A DNA stretch of 64,000 nucleotides from Aurelia coerulea (GCA_039566865.1 CM076943.1:34480663-34544662); one strand, 5' to 3'; positions 21,449 to 32,629 are shown, counted from the first letter of the stretch. A program made the numbers and translations. Notes: generated from the letters alone by a model not told the origin.

Positions 21449-22666
21449 CTCATTCACCCCCATAAGCGACATTTGTCGTCATTGTTGCCTGGTTTTATTT
21501 CCCCATAAGCGACATTTGTCGTCAACAGCACAAGGTGTTGTTTCCCCATTGACGACATTTGTCGTTCTGGAAAGATGATGTAATTCTCCTGGGTTGCTTT
21601 GACAGTTGAAAAGAACAATTGTCATGTATAAGTAGCTTAAAGGATCAGCTTTCGAATGGTGTCAAATGTTAATAGGGTGATCGCACTAAAATTTTGAGTT
21701 ATTGTGGTTTTAGTGTCAGCAGTTCAATTTTGTTGACAGTTATGATTTGTTTACCGTTTGGCTTGTGGTCATGGACGTTCTTTTGAAAGGGTTTTTAGAG
21801 AGAGTTCCCAGGGAGAAAAGTGTTTGGAAATACCAGTTAAGATATCAATAGGAATTACAATTCGTACACTGTGATCAATGATGTTTTATCCCCTGAAGAA
21901 AGTGTTTTTGAGAAGGATGAAGCGGAAGGCTAGGATTCGAAAGCAGAAAATCGGCGCCGTTTCATACACAAAATTTAGGCCCGTTCTTGGTGGCGACCCA
22001 TATGTTGTATCTCATTTGGCTTGAAATATTTTATTTTCCTTCCAAACTGAGGTAAGACTGTTACTAAGAATAGTTATGAGTTTCTTATCATATCAGTATG
22101 CCTTCAAAAACCACATTCCATGAACTAAGAACAAACTAATATACGCCTCCGAGCAACTCCGTGCAACGGGAACCTGATCACTCACGCAAATGATGGCCAG
22201 TCGTCTTTCGATATCTTTTCTGTTTTCAAAATTGTATTTTAATGGAAAGAAATTGATTTTCCGATATCGTAGCTTTCAAGATCTTCACCTTCTCAAATAT
22301 TTTGAATGTTCTAAAGAAATATTTTCAAACTGGCTTCGATCATCAACTAAAACCAGAGCTCGAGGATAAAATTGGATAACATTTTTATCTCATGATCGTT
22401 CAAACTTCTCACAAAAACAAAATTCTCTTTGTAATGCAATATGTTTGGTCTCATTTTAATGCCTGTTCTTTCCATAGAAAGATCTTTTTAGAAATTTTTT
22501 TGATATCTTTTACTAATAATTTGCAATTTGCGATGAAAAATGACGCGATCCTTCACAACGATCCAGTGAAAACCGCTTGGGGAGAAGGTGATGGAAGGTG
22601 ATGATCGATATTGAAATCTCGGGGATAAAGAGCTCTCTTTCAAAATACCTCGTGGGGGTGAATGAG
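21449..22666. mobile_element. TTAA-target element, 1218 bp, second family
   Basis: Ends CTCATTCACCCCCA and TGGGGGTGAATGAG are inverted repeats, flanked by TTAA (21445-21448 and 22667-22670). The intron 2 copy has ttag at the matching place (near 36900-36903), consistent with an empty site plus one substitution. The near-palindromic core CGACATTTGTCG is repeated three times at 21467-21565. No transposase frame. Confidence 0.9.
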
Positions 22667-23575
22667 TTAAACCTTCTGATACAACTTCACTTATTCTTGT
22701 TGTATTTCTTATGATACTGATCTTGAAATTTATTACTTGCACTGCTGCACTGTGAAATTCTGAATGAAAGTATGAAAATAGTTTTATTTGTAACGTAAGA
22801 AACTTTATTTGCCTTAAAAATGGGTTTCCTTTTCATAACAAAACTGAAACAAGAGTATCTAACAAGGTGATTTGAGTTGTTACAAGATGATATTTTTGTT
22901 GTAGATCCATCAGTCAAATACAAGGAGACACAGACCAGTATGTGTTTGGAGGCATATAAAAGAAAAGACATACAGAATTGCAAGAAATGACATTATATCT
23001 CTAGACCATATCATACATTGCATGTCAAGGAGGATAACATTGTGGTAACGCACATTGCTGAAGGGATTTAAGACACTTATAACAGTAGCAAACTCTTATT
23101 TTCACAAAGTGTTTGCTAAAATCATGGTATCATGTTGTACTATGTAAGAAAATTAGGCCAGGATAAACATTTAGAGTTCAAGAATTGTACTAGTTGTTTC
23201 TATGGTTGCCATTCTTGACAAATTTGGATTTCCAGGTTTATTTGTGATTCTATGCAGAATTTCTTTAATTCTTGGCCATCCTGGTAGCCCCTTATAAATG
23301 AGTTTCGTGGATAAAAACTGTAAACATTCTTCTTTCAAACCTGGCATTTTATGTGACAATTTTATGTTTATTGATAGATCATGCAGGTTTGTCTGTCAAA
23401 TTTTTTAAATCATGGGCAAATCATATTAGCTGAAAGGTTGGCAGAGAGTTCTTCCTCAAGTTCATAACAACAAATCCTTTTACTTTTTAGTGTCAAGTCA
23501 ACGTTTGTAGATTTTGTGTATGCTTTTAAATGTTCACTAGTGGAACGATTACTGTGACATAACTGATTCAAGAAG

Positions 23576-24280
23576 TACACGTTTTTTATAAGAACCTGGA
23601 TCAGCACTTACACGTTGTTTTTATAAGGAACTGGTTTATAAGAAACTAGTACTACGATGACCAAAGATTTAAGAAACTCTAGTACTACGCTCAAGAACGT
23701 TTTAACTTTTAACTGCAAAAATTGGTAATTTTTTGCCTGAATGTGCATGGCTTTTCGTGATAACAACATCAATGTAAAATGGAAGCCCTTTGTCGAGAAG
23801 AAGCCTCAAATTTGAGCAATATTGCAATTTTAGGCCCAAAATATAAGAAAACTAAGAAATTTTTACTACGAAAACATCGAAATTTTCATGCGAAATTAAG
23901 AAACTTTTAATACTGTGCTGATCCAAGTTTCTTATAAAAAAATATGTAGTACAAAAAGTTTCTTAATTTCACATGAAAATGTTGATGTTCTAGTTGTAAA
24001 AGTTTCTTAATTAGTTCCTTATTTTTGCAGTCTAAAATTGCGTTAAATATGGTTTAAATATAAGCCTTCTTTTTGACAAAGGGCTTGCATTTGGCATTGA
24101 TATTGTCACCACCACCACCACAAATAAGCCACGAAATGTTTTGCAGTGAAAATTTGATATTTACAAATGCAATTCTGCGTGAACTGTAATCGACCGACTC
24201 TTATTATACAAATAAAATTTTAAGGTTTCTTAATTGTTCTTGAACGTGTAGTACTTGTTTCTTTTGATAAAAAAACGTGC
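23576..24280. mobile_element. Foldback element, TTATAAGAAAC family, copy 1
   Basis: The ends are tacacgttttttataag and, inverted, tttgataaaaaaacgtgc. Inside, two arms of about 250 bp (about 23690-23940 and 23945-24240) are imperfect inverted repeats, so the whole could fold into a long hairpin. Relatives lie at 27389-28412 and 33491-33845. Confidence 0.7.
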
Positions 24281-25181
24281 AGGCTACCAAAATGCTTGAA
24301 AAATGGAAGATAACCATTTAGATTCGTGTGTTTGTCGATTGTGTGCCATTTTACTATGTACTAACGAGTAGTAAATATTATTCATCAAATGCTGCTATTC
24401 CTATCTTACTTTTCAAGTACAGTTACTGCAGTTCAGTTATTGTTCATAGTCCAAAAGTTCTTGTGAACTTTAGTTCACAGTCATATTTGCACCAATGGCT
24501 TTGATCAGTTCTTTGTAATTAGCTTTCACTTATTATTGTTCATTGTGTGCTCCATCCAACTGCATTGATAAGCATCATCACAACAAACTGTTCAATGTGT
24601 ATTGTGTAATTCCAAAAATGTAGAAAAGCAGGTTTTGTATGAGTGAATGAGTGAAAACAATCTTGGTGGAAAGAGTTCATAATGCGAAATGACAACTGTT
24701 CAATTATGGTCCATCCTGCAGCACATTCTTTTATTTAATGACTTCCCATTCCACTGTGTTTCAGTGTGGATGAATGCAAATCAAATCAGAATGCATTCAT
24801 TACAGGAATTGGAACAGGCAGTCGAGTCTGTACACAGGCTAGCAATTCTTTGGTCCTGCAACAAAAACAAAAAGTGAACAAGGCTTTAATGTAAAAGATT
24901 CTGTACAACATATTGTGTCACGGAGTATTTCTATCAATATCATTTTTTTACATTTATTTGCTGTATCAAGTATCAACACTGTACAAAACAGTATTACAAC
25001 AGCATTGCACTAACACTTGAAACACTCAATAAGATGTTATTGGCCTAACCCAGCAATTCGTTGCAAACCTCCGGTGTCAGTTTTGAGCATTCCTCCCTCC
25101 CTCTCCCTCATCAATCCCCTGCCGCCGGTGGTACATAGCATATATTTTTTTGCGTAGGTCAAACAAAGTAATAACCTCAAG
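24281..25181. other. Unassigned intron 1 DNA
   Basis: AT-rich with scattered 'gttcat' and 'aacaca' words. No domain-bearing ORF, no clear terminal repeats. Confidence 0.5.
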
Positions 25182-25442
25182 TTAGGCCCTGAAATCATTG
25201 CCTTGGGATAGGCTCCCATCGTCTTGTTCCCGTCTTTGAAACAGATAAGCTGTAGGAGTTATTCTGCTGATCCAGGTCCTGCCGGTGGCTAGCAATGCTT
25301 TCTGCTGTTTACGAGTGAAAGCGTAAACAACGTATATAGTAGGCCTAGATAGGCCCTCATTGCTGACATCTTCCTGAAATCTATCCGCTGTAAAACAGTG
25401 CATGGTCAAGAAAATAAAGAGGATAAAAAGAAATCCCTTCAT
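25182..25442 (-). CDS. Candidate small secreted peptide ORF (86 aa)
   Basis: Starting at the second in-frame Met (25442), the product begins MKGFLFILFIFLTMHCFTA, a textbook signal peptide: one Lys, about 14 hydrophobic residues, and a small residue at the likely cleavage site before DRFQ. The mature part of about 67 residues has KQQK and RR basic sites and no Cys. The upstream Met at 25487 would place 15 polar residues ahead of the signal, so the inner start is preferred. It lies antisense in RPS3 intron 1, with no neighbour to explain it. I recognise no family. It may be a real small gene, a first exon, or chance. Confidence 0.3.
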   Translation of the reverse strand: MKGFLFILFIFLTMHCFTADRFQEDVSNEGLSRPTIYVVYAFTRKQQKALLATGRTWISRITPTAYLFQRREQDDGSLSQGNDFRA

Positions 25443-25579
25443 ATTTGAAATGAAATAAGCTGTAAAAAACGATGTTATACGTACCAAAATGCGTGAAAAT
25501 CCCCGTCTTCTTCTCCTTCCTCCAAAACATAGTCACAAAAGCAAAGTCGTGGGAGTTCTCACAGCGCTGTAATAAGGCA

Positions 25580-26060
25580 TGTTGTTGTTGTTGTTCTTAT
25601 TGTTTGGCTTTCCATTGAAAATCCACCCTACCAAACGAACTCGATTGAATCCTGTATAGAAAGCTGCTACTGCGTAGCAGCAACAAGTTGAGAATACAAT
25701 TTTTGTGTTGCAGCCCCCAGCCCCAAACCCTAATATTTAAACAAGGCACAAATAGCCCAAAACGATTACTCCAGCCCCAAGCCCTTGCAAGGGCAAATTT
25801 GGACCAGATCACCAATGGTTTCGCTGGATTTCCATGGATTGGCATGCCTCCATGGAATCCCATGGAATTCCATGGATCCACTACCCATGCTTATCCATGC
25901 TTTTTCCCTGCAGTGATTTCACCATGCTAGCATGGAAAGCATGGTAAAATTCCCCATGCTTTCCATGGAATTTTGCTCCGATGGATTTCAAGGATTCCAT
26001 GGATTTTTCCCCATGCTTTTTCCATGGGATTCCATGGCTTTTCCATGCTTCTTCTACCAG
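25580..26060 (+). repeat. CCATGGAA/GCATGG-rich low-complexity stretch
   Basis: From about 25830 the sequence is built of ccatgg, gcatgg and ttccatgg words in both orientations, forming many small overlapping palindromes. Open frames on both strands (for example 25597-25881 minus) are by-products. Confidence 0.7.
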
Positions 26061-26260
26061 GGTTGTTTGTAAATTCTTCACCAACTTGTACTAAACGATA
26101 TGATGGTACACGCACGTAAACATTCCCATGCCTCACAAATACAATTTTTCCAGTAGGTAGGTAGGAAGGAAGGACTCATTATCTTTTGTTGAAGAACTTT
26201 TGTTGTTGTTTTTTGGATGAATGCTCACAAGCCGCGAGCCTGCGAACCCCAGTCTACATA

Positions 26261-26295
26261 GACAGACAGCAGACAGACAGACAGCAGGCAGGCTA
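26261..26295 (+). repeat. (CAGA)n microsatellite
   Basis: Runs of cagacagacag with one break. Confidence 0.85.
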
Positions 26296-26466
26296 TTTTC
26301 GCTCGCTGAATGAAGAAGAATAGTAATGCTGCCTTCGGCATCAAATATATCAAAAGATTAAAAAAAAAGATATTTTTGTGAAAAGAAAAGGCTTAAAATG
26401 GGACCAAATATATTGGATTACAGAAAGAAGCTTGTTTTTGCGAGATGTTTGAACGATGATGATATA

Positions 26467-27093
26467 CCGGGTGAGCCAGAAAAAAGTTCCCACTTATGAA
26501 ATTTCATAGCATCAAGAGCATTGGATGTATTGGGATGAATCAATATTTGCTTGACAGCCAAAGATGGAAGTATTTTCGTGATTTTCCTCCCCTTGTTGCA
26601 AGCATTGCAAAAATTGGTAAATTCAGATTTAGAAAGACTTTTTGGTTGCAAAATGATTGAAAAAGGCCTAAAATACATGATAAAATCATAAAGGACTCCT
26701 CGCTCAGAACAACAGAGAAAAAGCAATTTCTCATGGTTGAGAGATATCGTCAGCACATTTATTGCCATCGGATTGAAGATCTGTAGCATCTGTTTGAGAA
26801 TATATGTCTGATTACTCTTGAGAGAGGTGAAACGCCCGTGTGTATTGTTCTGTGTGTGGAGAGTCATAACGATTTGATCAAGTGTTTTAGGCCATTTTTT
26901 AGTCATTTCGAAAACATGAAATTTTTGTAAAGTTGAATTTACCTATATTTGCAGTGCTCCTAAGAAGACGAGAAAAATCGCAAAACTACTTTCATCTTTT
27001 GGCTTTTAACGAGAATTTAAATCATTCGAATCCATGAAGTACTTGTGGTGCGACGAATTTTCGAAAGTGGTAACTTTTTTCTGACTCACCCGG
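26467..27093. mobile_element. mariner-like MITE, 627 bp
   Basis: Inverted ends ccgggtgagccagaaaaaag and cttttttctgactcacccgg (one mismatch over the first 19 bases) are flanked by TA (26465-26466 and 27094-27095). TA duplication with CCGGGTG-type ends fits the Tc1/mariner group. A 162-residue minus frame inside shows no transposase motifs. Confidence 0.85.
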
Positions 27094-27104
27094 TAAATTT
27101 TTGT

Positions 27105-27205
27105 CCGATTTTATCCTATGACTCAAGTTTTAGTAGATGATCAAAGCTAGTTTGAAAATATTTCTTTTGAATATTCAAAATATTTGAAAAGGTGAAGACA
27201 TAAAC
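27105..27205 (-). repeat. Fragment related to the 21449-22666 element, inverted
   Basis: The stretch matches the inside of the second TTAA family (about 22270-22380) in reverse orientation, including a ttttgaatattt core and the catcatctac-like segment. It is a broken relic. Confidence 0.6.
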
Positions 27206-27388
27206 AGTTATAATATAAAAAAAGGCATACCAAAATTTGAGGACCTGGGACCCAGTCCAGTAATTCAGTAGTTCAGTAAGATTGTATTTTTAGCTTTTTC
27301 AATGGGTTTGTTTCAATGTTCATGAGTATAATGTACGGTTGTAACATATGTACTCTTCTTCTTATATCTACTCCTCTTACTCTTGAGT

Positions 27389-28412
27389 ACACGTGTTTTT
27401 TATACGAAGCTAAGTATTTGGCCCAGCACTGAAAGTTTTTTTAAATTATCAGATTTTGAGTTACTGAGTTTCTTACGAGTTTCTGGGAGGTTCCATAACA
27501 ATCTCCATCTTCACTACCTGTGCCCTCCTGAAGATTCCAAAACAAGGTTTTAAGCCTTTCCAATGTTTAGACGTTACTCAAGTACCTTATGAGTAATATG
27601 ATACACGAAACAAGTGAAAGTGAGGTAAAAATATGTCAAGGATTTCCTTTATTAAAATAAATAGTTTCTTAATTTATATTTTCCCAGTACTGGAGTTTCT
27701 TAATTATTTGTAGCCTGATAACCAGACCCGATTTCAAAGGAAATAGTGGTCTGTTAAACACCGCTGTAAAGCTTGTTCAAGCCTCGTTTTAATATTGCTC
27801 AGAATCCAAGGTTTTGTTTGAAATTTATGCGAATAGTTTGTTGATATTTGTAAAGAAACCAATTATCCAATATGTAGTTCTGAAAAAGGAATGATTCCAG
27901 TTTCAATACGACTTGATTACTTTTTATTCCGCCTTGCAGAGAAATCTAATCTCGGCAGACAGTTGGATTGCACACCCTTGGGCCCTTGGGTCAGAGATTA
28001 AATTTCTATGCAAGGTAGAACAAAGAGTAATCAAGTCATAAATATCAAAGAACGGATCAATGATTTGTTTACAAAAATCAACAAATTATTCGCAGTTGGA
28101 TTGCACACCCTTAGGCCCTTGGGTCAGAGATTAAATTTCTATGCAAGGTAGAACAAAGAGTGATTAAGTTATAAATATCAAAGGACTACACAGATAAATG
28201 GTTTGTTTATAAAAATCAACAAATTATTCGCATAAATTTCTATCAAAACCTTGGATTCTGAGCAATATAAAAACGAGGCTTGAACAAGCTTTATTGCTGT
28301 GTTTAACAGACCACTTATCTATTTTGAAATTGGGGTCTGGTTATCAGGCTAAATTATTTGGCGATCTGAGAGTTGAGTTTCTTATGGGCAGTTTCTTATA
28401 AAAAATACGTGT
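27389..28412. mobile_element. TTATAAGAAAC family, copy 2, split by a Mutator-like element
   Basis: Ends acacgtgttttttata and tataaaaaatacgtgt match the copy at 33491-33845. The internal phrase 'gaggttccataacaatct' is shared. The copy is interrupted at 27711-28351; without that insert it is about 375 bp. Confidence 0.8.
27711..28351. mobile_element. Mutator-like foldback element, 641 bp
   Basis: Ends TAGCCTGATAACCAGACCC and GGGTCTGGTTATCAGGCTA begin inverted arms of about 110 bp. The 9-bp duplication AATTATTTG flanks it (27702-27710 and 28352-28360). The related copy at 33780-33806 has the uninterrupted site. A 9-bp duplication with long inverted repeats is the Mutator-like pattern. Inside, a segment of about 135 bp starting 'gttggattgcacaccc' is tandemly repeated. 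Confidence 0.9.
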
Positions 28413-28877
28413 CTCACAATGTCAGTAACTGACTTCATCGATCACGTGATAACAAGGAATTTTTAAAAAAGGCACCAGCCGGATTTTGAAAGCCCATAGC
28501 CTAATCTATAAGATTCAGTTGAGAAAACAAAGGTTAGCATGTTTGTTAGATTGTTATACCGTATGCCCTTTCTATTCATACTGGGTCTGCGCCAGGAAGA
28601 ACTATCCACTGTGAAAAGCCACAATTAATCGTGTACCAGGTGATTTTGAAGAGTCATTATCCAACTCCCGCAGGTCTTTCTCCAATTCTCATCGGTCACC
28701 TCCTTCTCATGCTATATGCTATTTCTACAGAAAATTGCCAAGTATTATTTTGACTTTTTACTCAAGATTAAACCATCATTTGTAAAAGTTAGACTTCTGT
28801 GCGATTTGTTGTGGTTTGTCAAAAGTGGATAGTTCCTTTGACGCCCCTGGTTAAAATAACATCAATATTTTCAACAG

Positions 28878-29102
28878 TTTGTGGCTGATGGTGTATTCAA
28901 GGCAGAACTGAATGAGTTTCTCAAAAGAGAACTAGCAGAGGATGGGTACAGTGGAGTGGAAGTGCGTGTCACTCCCATCAGAACTGAAATCATCATCTTG
29001 GCAACAAGAACACAAAATGTACTTGGAGAGAAAGGTAGAAGAATCAGGGAGCTGACATCTGTTGTCCAAAAGCGATTCAATTTCCAAGAGGGAACTGTTG
29101 AG
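28878..29102 (+). CDS. RPS3: RPS3 exon 2: KH type-2 domain
   Basis: Preceded by a pyrimidine stretch and cag, the exon starts [11 protein letters not shown] and runs 75 codons to ...FQEGTVE, then gtatag at 29103 (phase 0). It carries most of the KH type-2 RNA-binding domain, including the diagnostic loop [13 protein letters not shown] and the segment [15 protein letters not shown], nearly invariant in animals. Small differences from the common animal sequence are Lys at FLKREL, Ile at PIRTE and NFQEG near the end. The frame and phase join exactly to exons 1 and 3. There is no stop, frameshift or poly-A tail, which argues against a processed pseudogene. Confidence 0.96.
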
Positions 29103-29230
29103 GTATAGGACAATCGATAATTTTATTCTGTTGCAAACTCTCTAGAACCAGCCTCCTGTTGCAAGCTCTCTAAAACCAGCCTCCGCAAAATTATCAAGAC
29201 ATCAACATGACTGTTGCTTGAACAGTTGCA

Positions 29231-29577
29231 TGTACACTTACCTCACATAAGTATTGCACCACCTAACACAAAATGGCGCCCAAAAGTGTCTTTCAGTCCA
29301 ACCAACAAAATTTGCATAACAAAAGCATCAGCATTGAAGGGTTTCTCTACCGGGTGTTTTGGTGGGAAAAGAATTGTTAATTCGTTTGCTTTTCATTCAT
29401 AAATGAAATGAAACGTTATTTTGTTGGTTTCTTTGATAAATTAGCAAAAACCTCCGGACAACACTGCACAAGATTTTGGGAGTGTAGCCGGAGGAGTAGG
29501 CCAAAACAAAATGAGAAACAGATAGATATCTGAGGGCAAAGAAAACAAAATTTAGTGTTTCCAAATTAGGATTCTGC
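29231..29577 (+). repeat. Left arm of a long-range inverted repeat
   Basis: The stretch is an inverted, roughly 85-90% similar copy of 39645-39985 (shared phrases include 'taagtattgcaccacc', 'ctaccgggtgttttgg' and the cctccgg block). The arms are about 10.1 kb apart inside RPS3 intron 2. Confidence 0.8.
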
Positions 29578-29799
29578 AAACTTTATCCTCATGATAAAAT
29601 TTTTCCACTTTGAATGTGATAAAAGAAGAAATTTCAAATAAATAACAAGGCCATCATTCAATGTAGCTGAACTTGAATTTCTCTAAGAAGGAGTCACGTT
29701 AAAAAACATACTCCAGTCACTTGTTAAATTTCAAAATTATCTTCAAACTAAATTAAACCGTAGCGATTTTGTTAAGCGCATCTAAATCCATATATTTAA

Positions 29800-30583
29800 C
29801 CCTTAGCATGCTGGTCGCTTTGTTGATTGCCCAACCTTTCCAGCTGAGCATTTTCGAAAAATTCCGTATTGAATCACCGAACAAATTTTGTCAAAATTGT
29901 TAGGGTCAAATCGATGTTTGACAAAAAAGTGAAGTATAGCAAGATTATAAAGCAAATTTTGGAGAATAAATAGATGAATAAATCTTTGTGATACAAACGG
30001 TAAGTTTCACAGCATTTTGTGAGTAATGAGATCATAAATATTTCTGAAATTTCTCTGGTTTCCGCCGTTTCGCAGAAGGCCGAAGAACGGAGCGCTTGCT
30101 GACCACTCGCCATTTTGAAAGTCATTGTGGCCTCAATTGGGGGCCAATCATATCAGAAAGAGGCTACATCAAAAGAGAAGAGAACGGGCTTCAAAATGGT
30201 ACCCAAGATCAACACAAGACACGAGTTTCTACGAATCCGAAGTCGTAAAAATCTTCGTCGTCGCTGTCTTCATTCATGCTTCTCCTTTGTCTTCACACAT
30301 CTCGAAAGGCTAATGGCGTGTCAGCTGATTCTTGGTAAATTTATAAAAACGTTGGAAGCGATGCTACGAAAAAATGGCAATAAAAAGGCCTAAATTTTTT
30401 GACATCAACGTAAAGCTTGTTTTGTACGCTGAAAGAAAAGTTCCCGTATGTTCATGTTTGTTCGCGTGCTCCCGCAATAACCGCAGATTTCTTTGGCCTA
30501 CCTGAAATGTCGAGATATCTCGCCCGCAGTCGGAACAAAGGGGATAAATGTGTCGAGATATCTCGCCCGCAGCATGCAAAGGG
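29800..30583. mobile_element. piggyBac-like non-autonomous element, 784 bp, third family
   Basis: Ends CCCTTAGCATGCTG and CAGCATGCAAAGGG are inverted repeats with one mismatch. The target duplication is TTAA on the left (29796-29799) and TCAA on the right (30584-30587), one substitution. Near the right end the perfect palindrome CGAGATATCTCG occurs twice (near 30511 and 30554), each followed by cccgcag. Confidence 0.85.
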
Positions 30584-30867
30584 TCAAAGTGCCTCTTCAC
30601 CAAAATATTTAAAGGCCTTGCTTTGCACTTTAGAATGCGCTGATAACGAATCTGCAAATAGATTTTTCATTTGGTAGTTGGGTGCTGAGCTATGGGGGTT
30701 TTTCTTACCCCCACTCGTGATTCAGTACCGCGTTTTCTAGAAAGCTGGGAAGGAGCGAGCCCCGACGTCATAGTAGGAAACCAAATTCTTTGTTCAATTC
30801 AATCAACTCAACTTTCAATCGGCACGCAGCACAATTCGTGACACTTCAGTCTATCTAGCATTTTAAG

Positions 30868-31170
30868 ATGTCTTCCTCGGAGAGTGATATTTCAAATGAT
30901 AGCGATCGTCATTTGCTGTGACTCTGAAGAACACTACTGGGCTGTTGAAGTAGAAGAAGAAAGCAAGACTTTGGGTGCTTGCGCTGCAGCGGGAATCATG
31001 ACTGATGTCGATGAAGACGACTTCGATAACGACGAAGGACCTGGTCTATTCGACCCAGTGGCAGACGAAGCCTACACCGCTGCTGGATATCGTAGGGAAG
31101 TTGCTGAAGCTAGGGAAGAGGACCTTAGATTAATGCGTTGTTTCAAAGGTGTCGAGCTGCTGGAATCTTG
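30868..31170 (+). pseudogene. P2X7 C-terminal-domain gene, exon 1 (frameshifted)
   Basis: A well-placed ATG (aagATGtct) opens an acidic N-terminus, MSSSESDISNDSDRHLL, which hits TGA. The following sequence continues in another frame with EEHYWAVEVEEES..., acidic DVDEDDFDND and EEDLRLMRCFKGVELLESW, so one indel near 30918-30930 is needed. The exon ends TCTTG|gtatgt, splitting a Trp codon that exon 2 completes. An alternative start at 30884 keeps the later frame open without the indel. Together with exons 2 and 3 it encodes a free-standing version of the P2X7 receptor cytosolic C-terminal domain, without the channel. It lies inside RPS3 intron 2 on the same strand. Confidence 0.6.
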
Positions 31171-31554
31171 GTATGTATTATTTGTTTTATCTCATCTAGA
31201 TTCGATTAGGTACTGCGAGCCTTCACTTATAGGCCCACGTATGTGTGAATCTTTCAAACATATGCTGATATGGGCCTAAGTGAAGTCTGACCACTGAAGA
31301 CAATCGTATTAAACAATTTACTACGGTTTCATGGTGGAGTAGGTCATTATTATTTCAGCTTCATGTTTCAATTAAATTGTGGAATGAAATTTTTTCCTTT
31401 TTTGGATTTTTTAGCTGTCCTGCCATTTGTTTTAGTGATCATGAATTTACCCCCCCCCCCCCCACCAGCCAGACAGAACCTCACTTGTGAAAGGAAATGC
31501 ATCCTGGCTAAAATCCCTAATCATAACCAGCATTTATTCCTCATTCCAACCCAG

Positions 31555-31780
31555 GTGCAAATGTGGTAATTGTTCGACAGAAAGATTAGACAACTTTCAG
31601 GAATGTCAATGTTGCACAAAGATTGATGGATGCATGCATGAAATCCATAGCTTTGAAGTCTAGTTGAGGAAGTTGGTAATGTTCATTGTGTTACTGAACA
31701 TCCTGGATTTGAACCAGTGTGCCTAAACAAGTGGTGTCTGAGGTTGTCAGCAGCCAAATATAAACGAGAAGAGGAATGAG
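31555..31780 (+). pseudogene. P2X7 C-terminal-domain gene, exon 2 (zinc cluster)
   Basis: After 'ttccaacccag' the exon reads (W)CKCGNCSTERL...ECQCC, then, in a shifted frame, HCVTEHPGFEPVCLNKWCL...KYKREEE. The Cys pattern CxCxxC...CxCC...HC...HPGF..VCL is the signature of the P2X7 C-terminal ballast domain, which binds two zinc ions in the receptor. A stop after HSFEV (near 31662) and the +2 shift show one indel. A further stop just before the likely donor at 31781 implies another. These may be pseudogene lesions or consensus errors. Confidence 0.7.
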
Positions 31781-31834
31781 GTACTGTCATACAGGATTTG
31801 AAAACCGGTAAGGAAATGATAAGCTAAGTTGCAT

Positions 31835-31990
31835 CACAGGTAATGGGCAAAATTAGTATAAAAGTAACAAGTACCTACATTGTCCTGGTTGGTCTGATGT
31901 AATCTAGGCAAAATTGGCAAATTTGGTAAAGACTGAAGTAAAGATAGAGGTACTTGTTACGTTTATACTAATTTTTCCCTGTTACCTGTG
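31835..31990. mobile_element. CACAGGTAA-ended MITE, copy 1
   Basis: Ends cacaggtaatgggcaaaatt and, inverted, aatttttccctgttacctgtg-like sequence flank a 156-bp element. Imperfect flanking repeats are gttgcat (31828-31834) and gttacat (31991-31997). A sibling lies at 38521-38692. It sits in the intron between exons 2 and 3 of the P2X7-domain gene. Confidence 0.7.
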
Positions 31991-32629
31991 GTTACATTAC
32001 AACTTTTCTATCATGAATAGTCATCAAAGGTTGAACATGATCTACTGTATGGACACTCGTTGTTTATATAATAAACTAAGGCCCAGGGCTGGTAGATAGT
32101 TTCCTAAATTTTAGGGTAGTACGTAAGGACCATAAGCTGACAAAAGCTTCTAAAATGTTCTATATTTTTAATTGAGGAAGTGTAGAGTTGATTCAGTTTT
32201 GTTAGAAAGTTATAGATTACGTGGTAAGATGTCAAAACAAGTAATTACCTAATTCATACTTAAAACAAGGTAAAACAGTTGTTATTACTGCACATCAAAA
32301 CATTTTGAGTGTAAATCACAAAAGTCCCTTTAATTCAGGTAACGCAGTTTCTTTATTTTCAAAAATTGAGCCTTCCCCATTTTGTAATAAGTTGGTTCTT
32401 ATAAAAAATGAGTGTGGAAACAAGTCCAATTCAGTTTTGATAATAATTATCTGACTCTGAATATTTTATCTTGAATGTAGTAAAAACCTGCAAAATAAAA
32501 CCATTTTTTAAGAAACCTTGGGTGCTGTTTTGAAAAAGTGGTTTCTATTTTGTGGGTTCTTACTAAAGCATCAGTTTTCCAACAGGAATCAAAAGAAAAT
32601 CAGTAAATAGTTTTAATTTATCATTGCAG

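Larger units (their letters stand above)
18941..23476 (+). mobile_element. TTAA element, copy in intron 1 (left part, twice invaded)
   Basis: It starts AGTGCCACTAAACC immediately after TTAA (18937-18940), exactly like the copy at 35830. Matching sequence continues to 23476 (versus 37704) once two later insertions are removed, leaving about 1.85 kb. The right terminal repeat seen at 39501-39520 is not found here, so this copy is truncated or rearranged. No transposase frame seen. Confidence 0.85.

Noticed and set aside
28871..29113. Minus-strand ORF opposite RPS3 exon 2
   Set aside because: Shadow of the conserved RPS3 exon.
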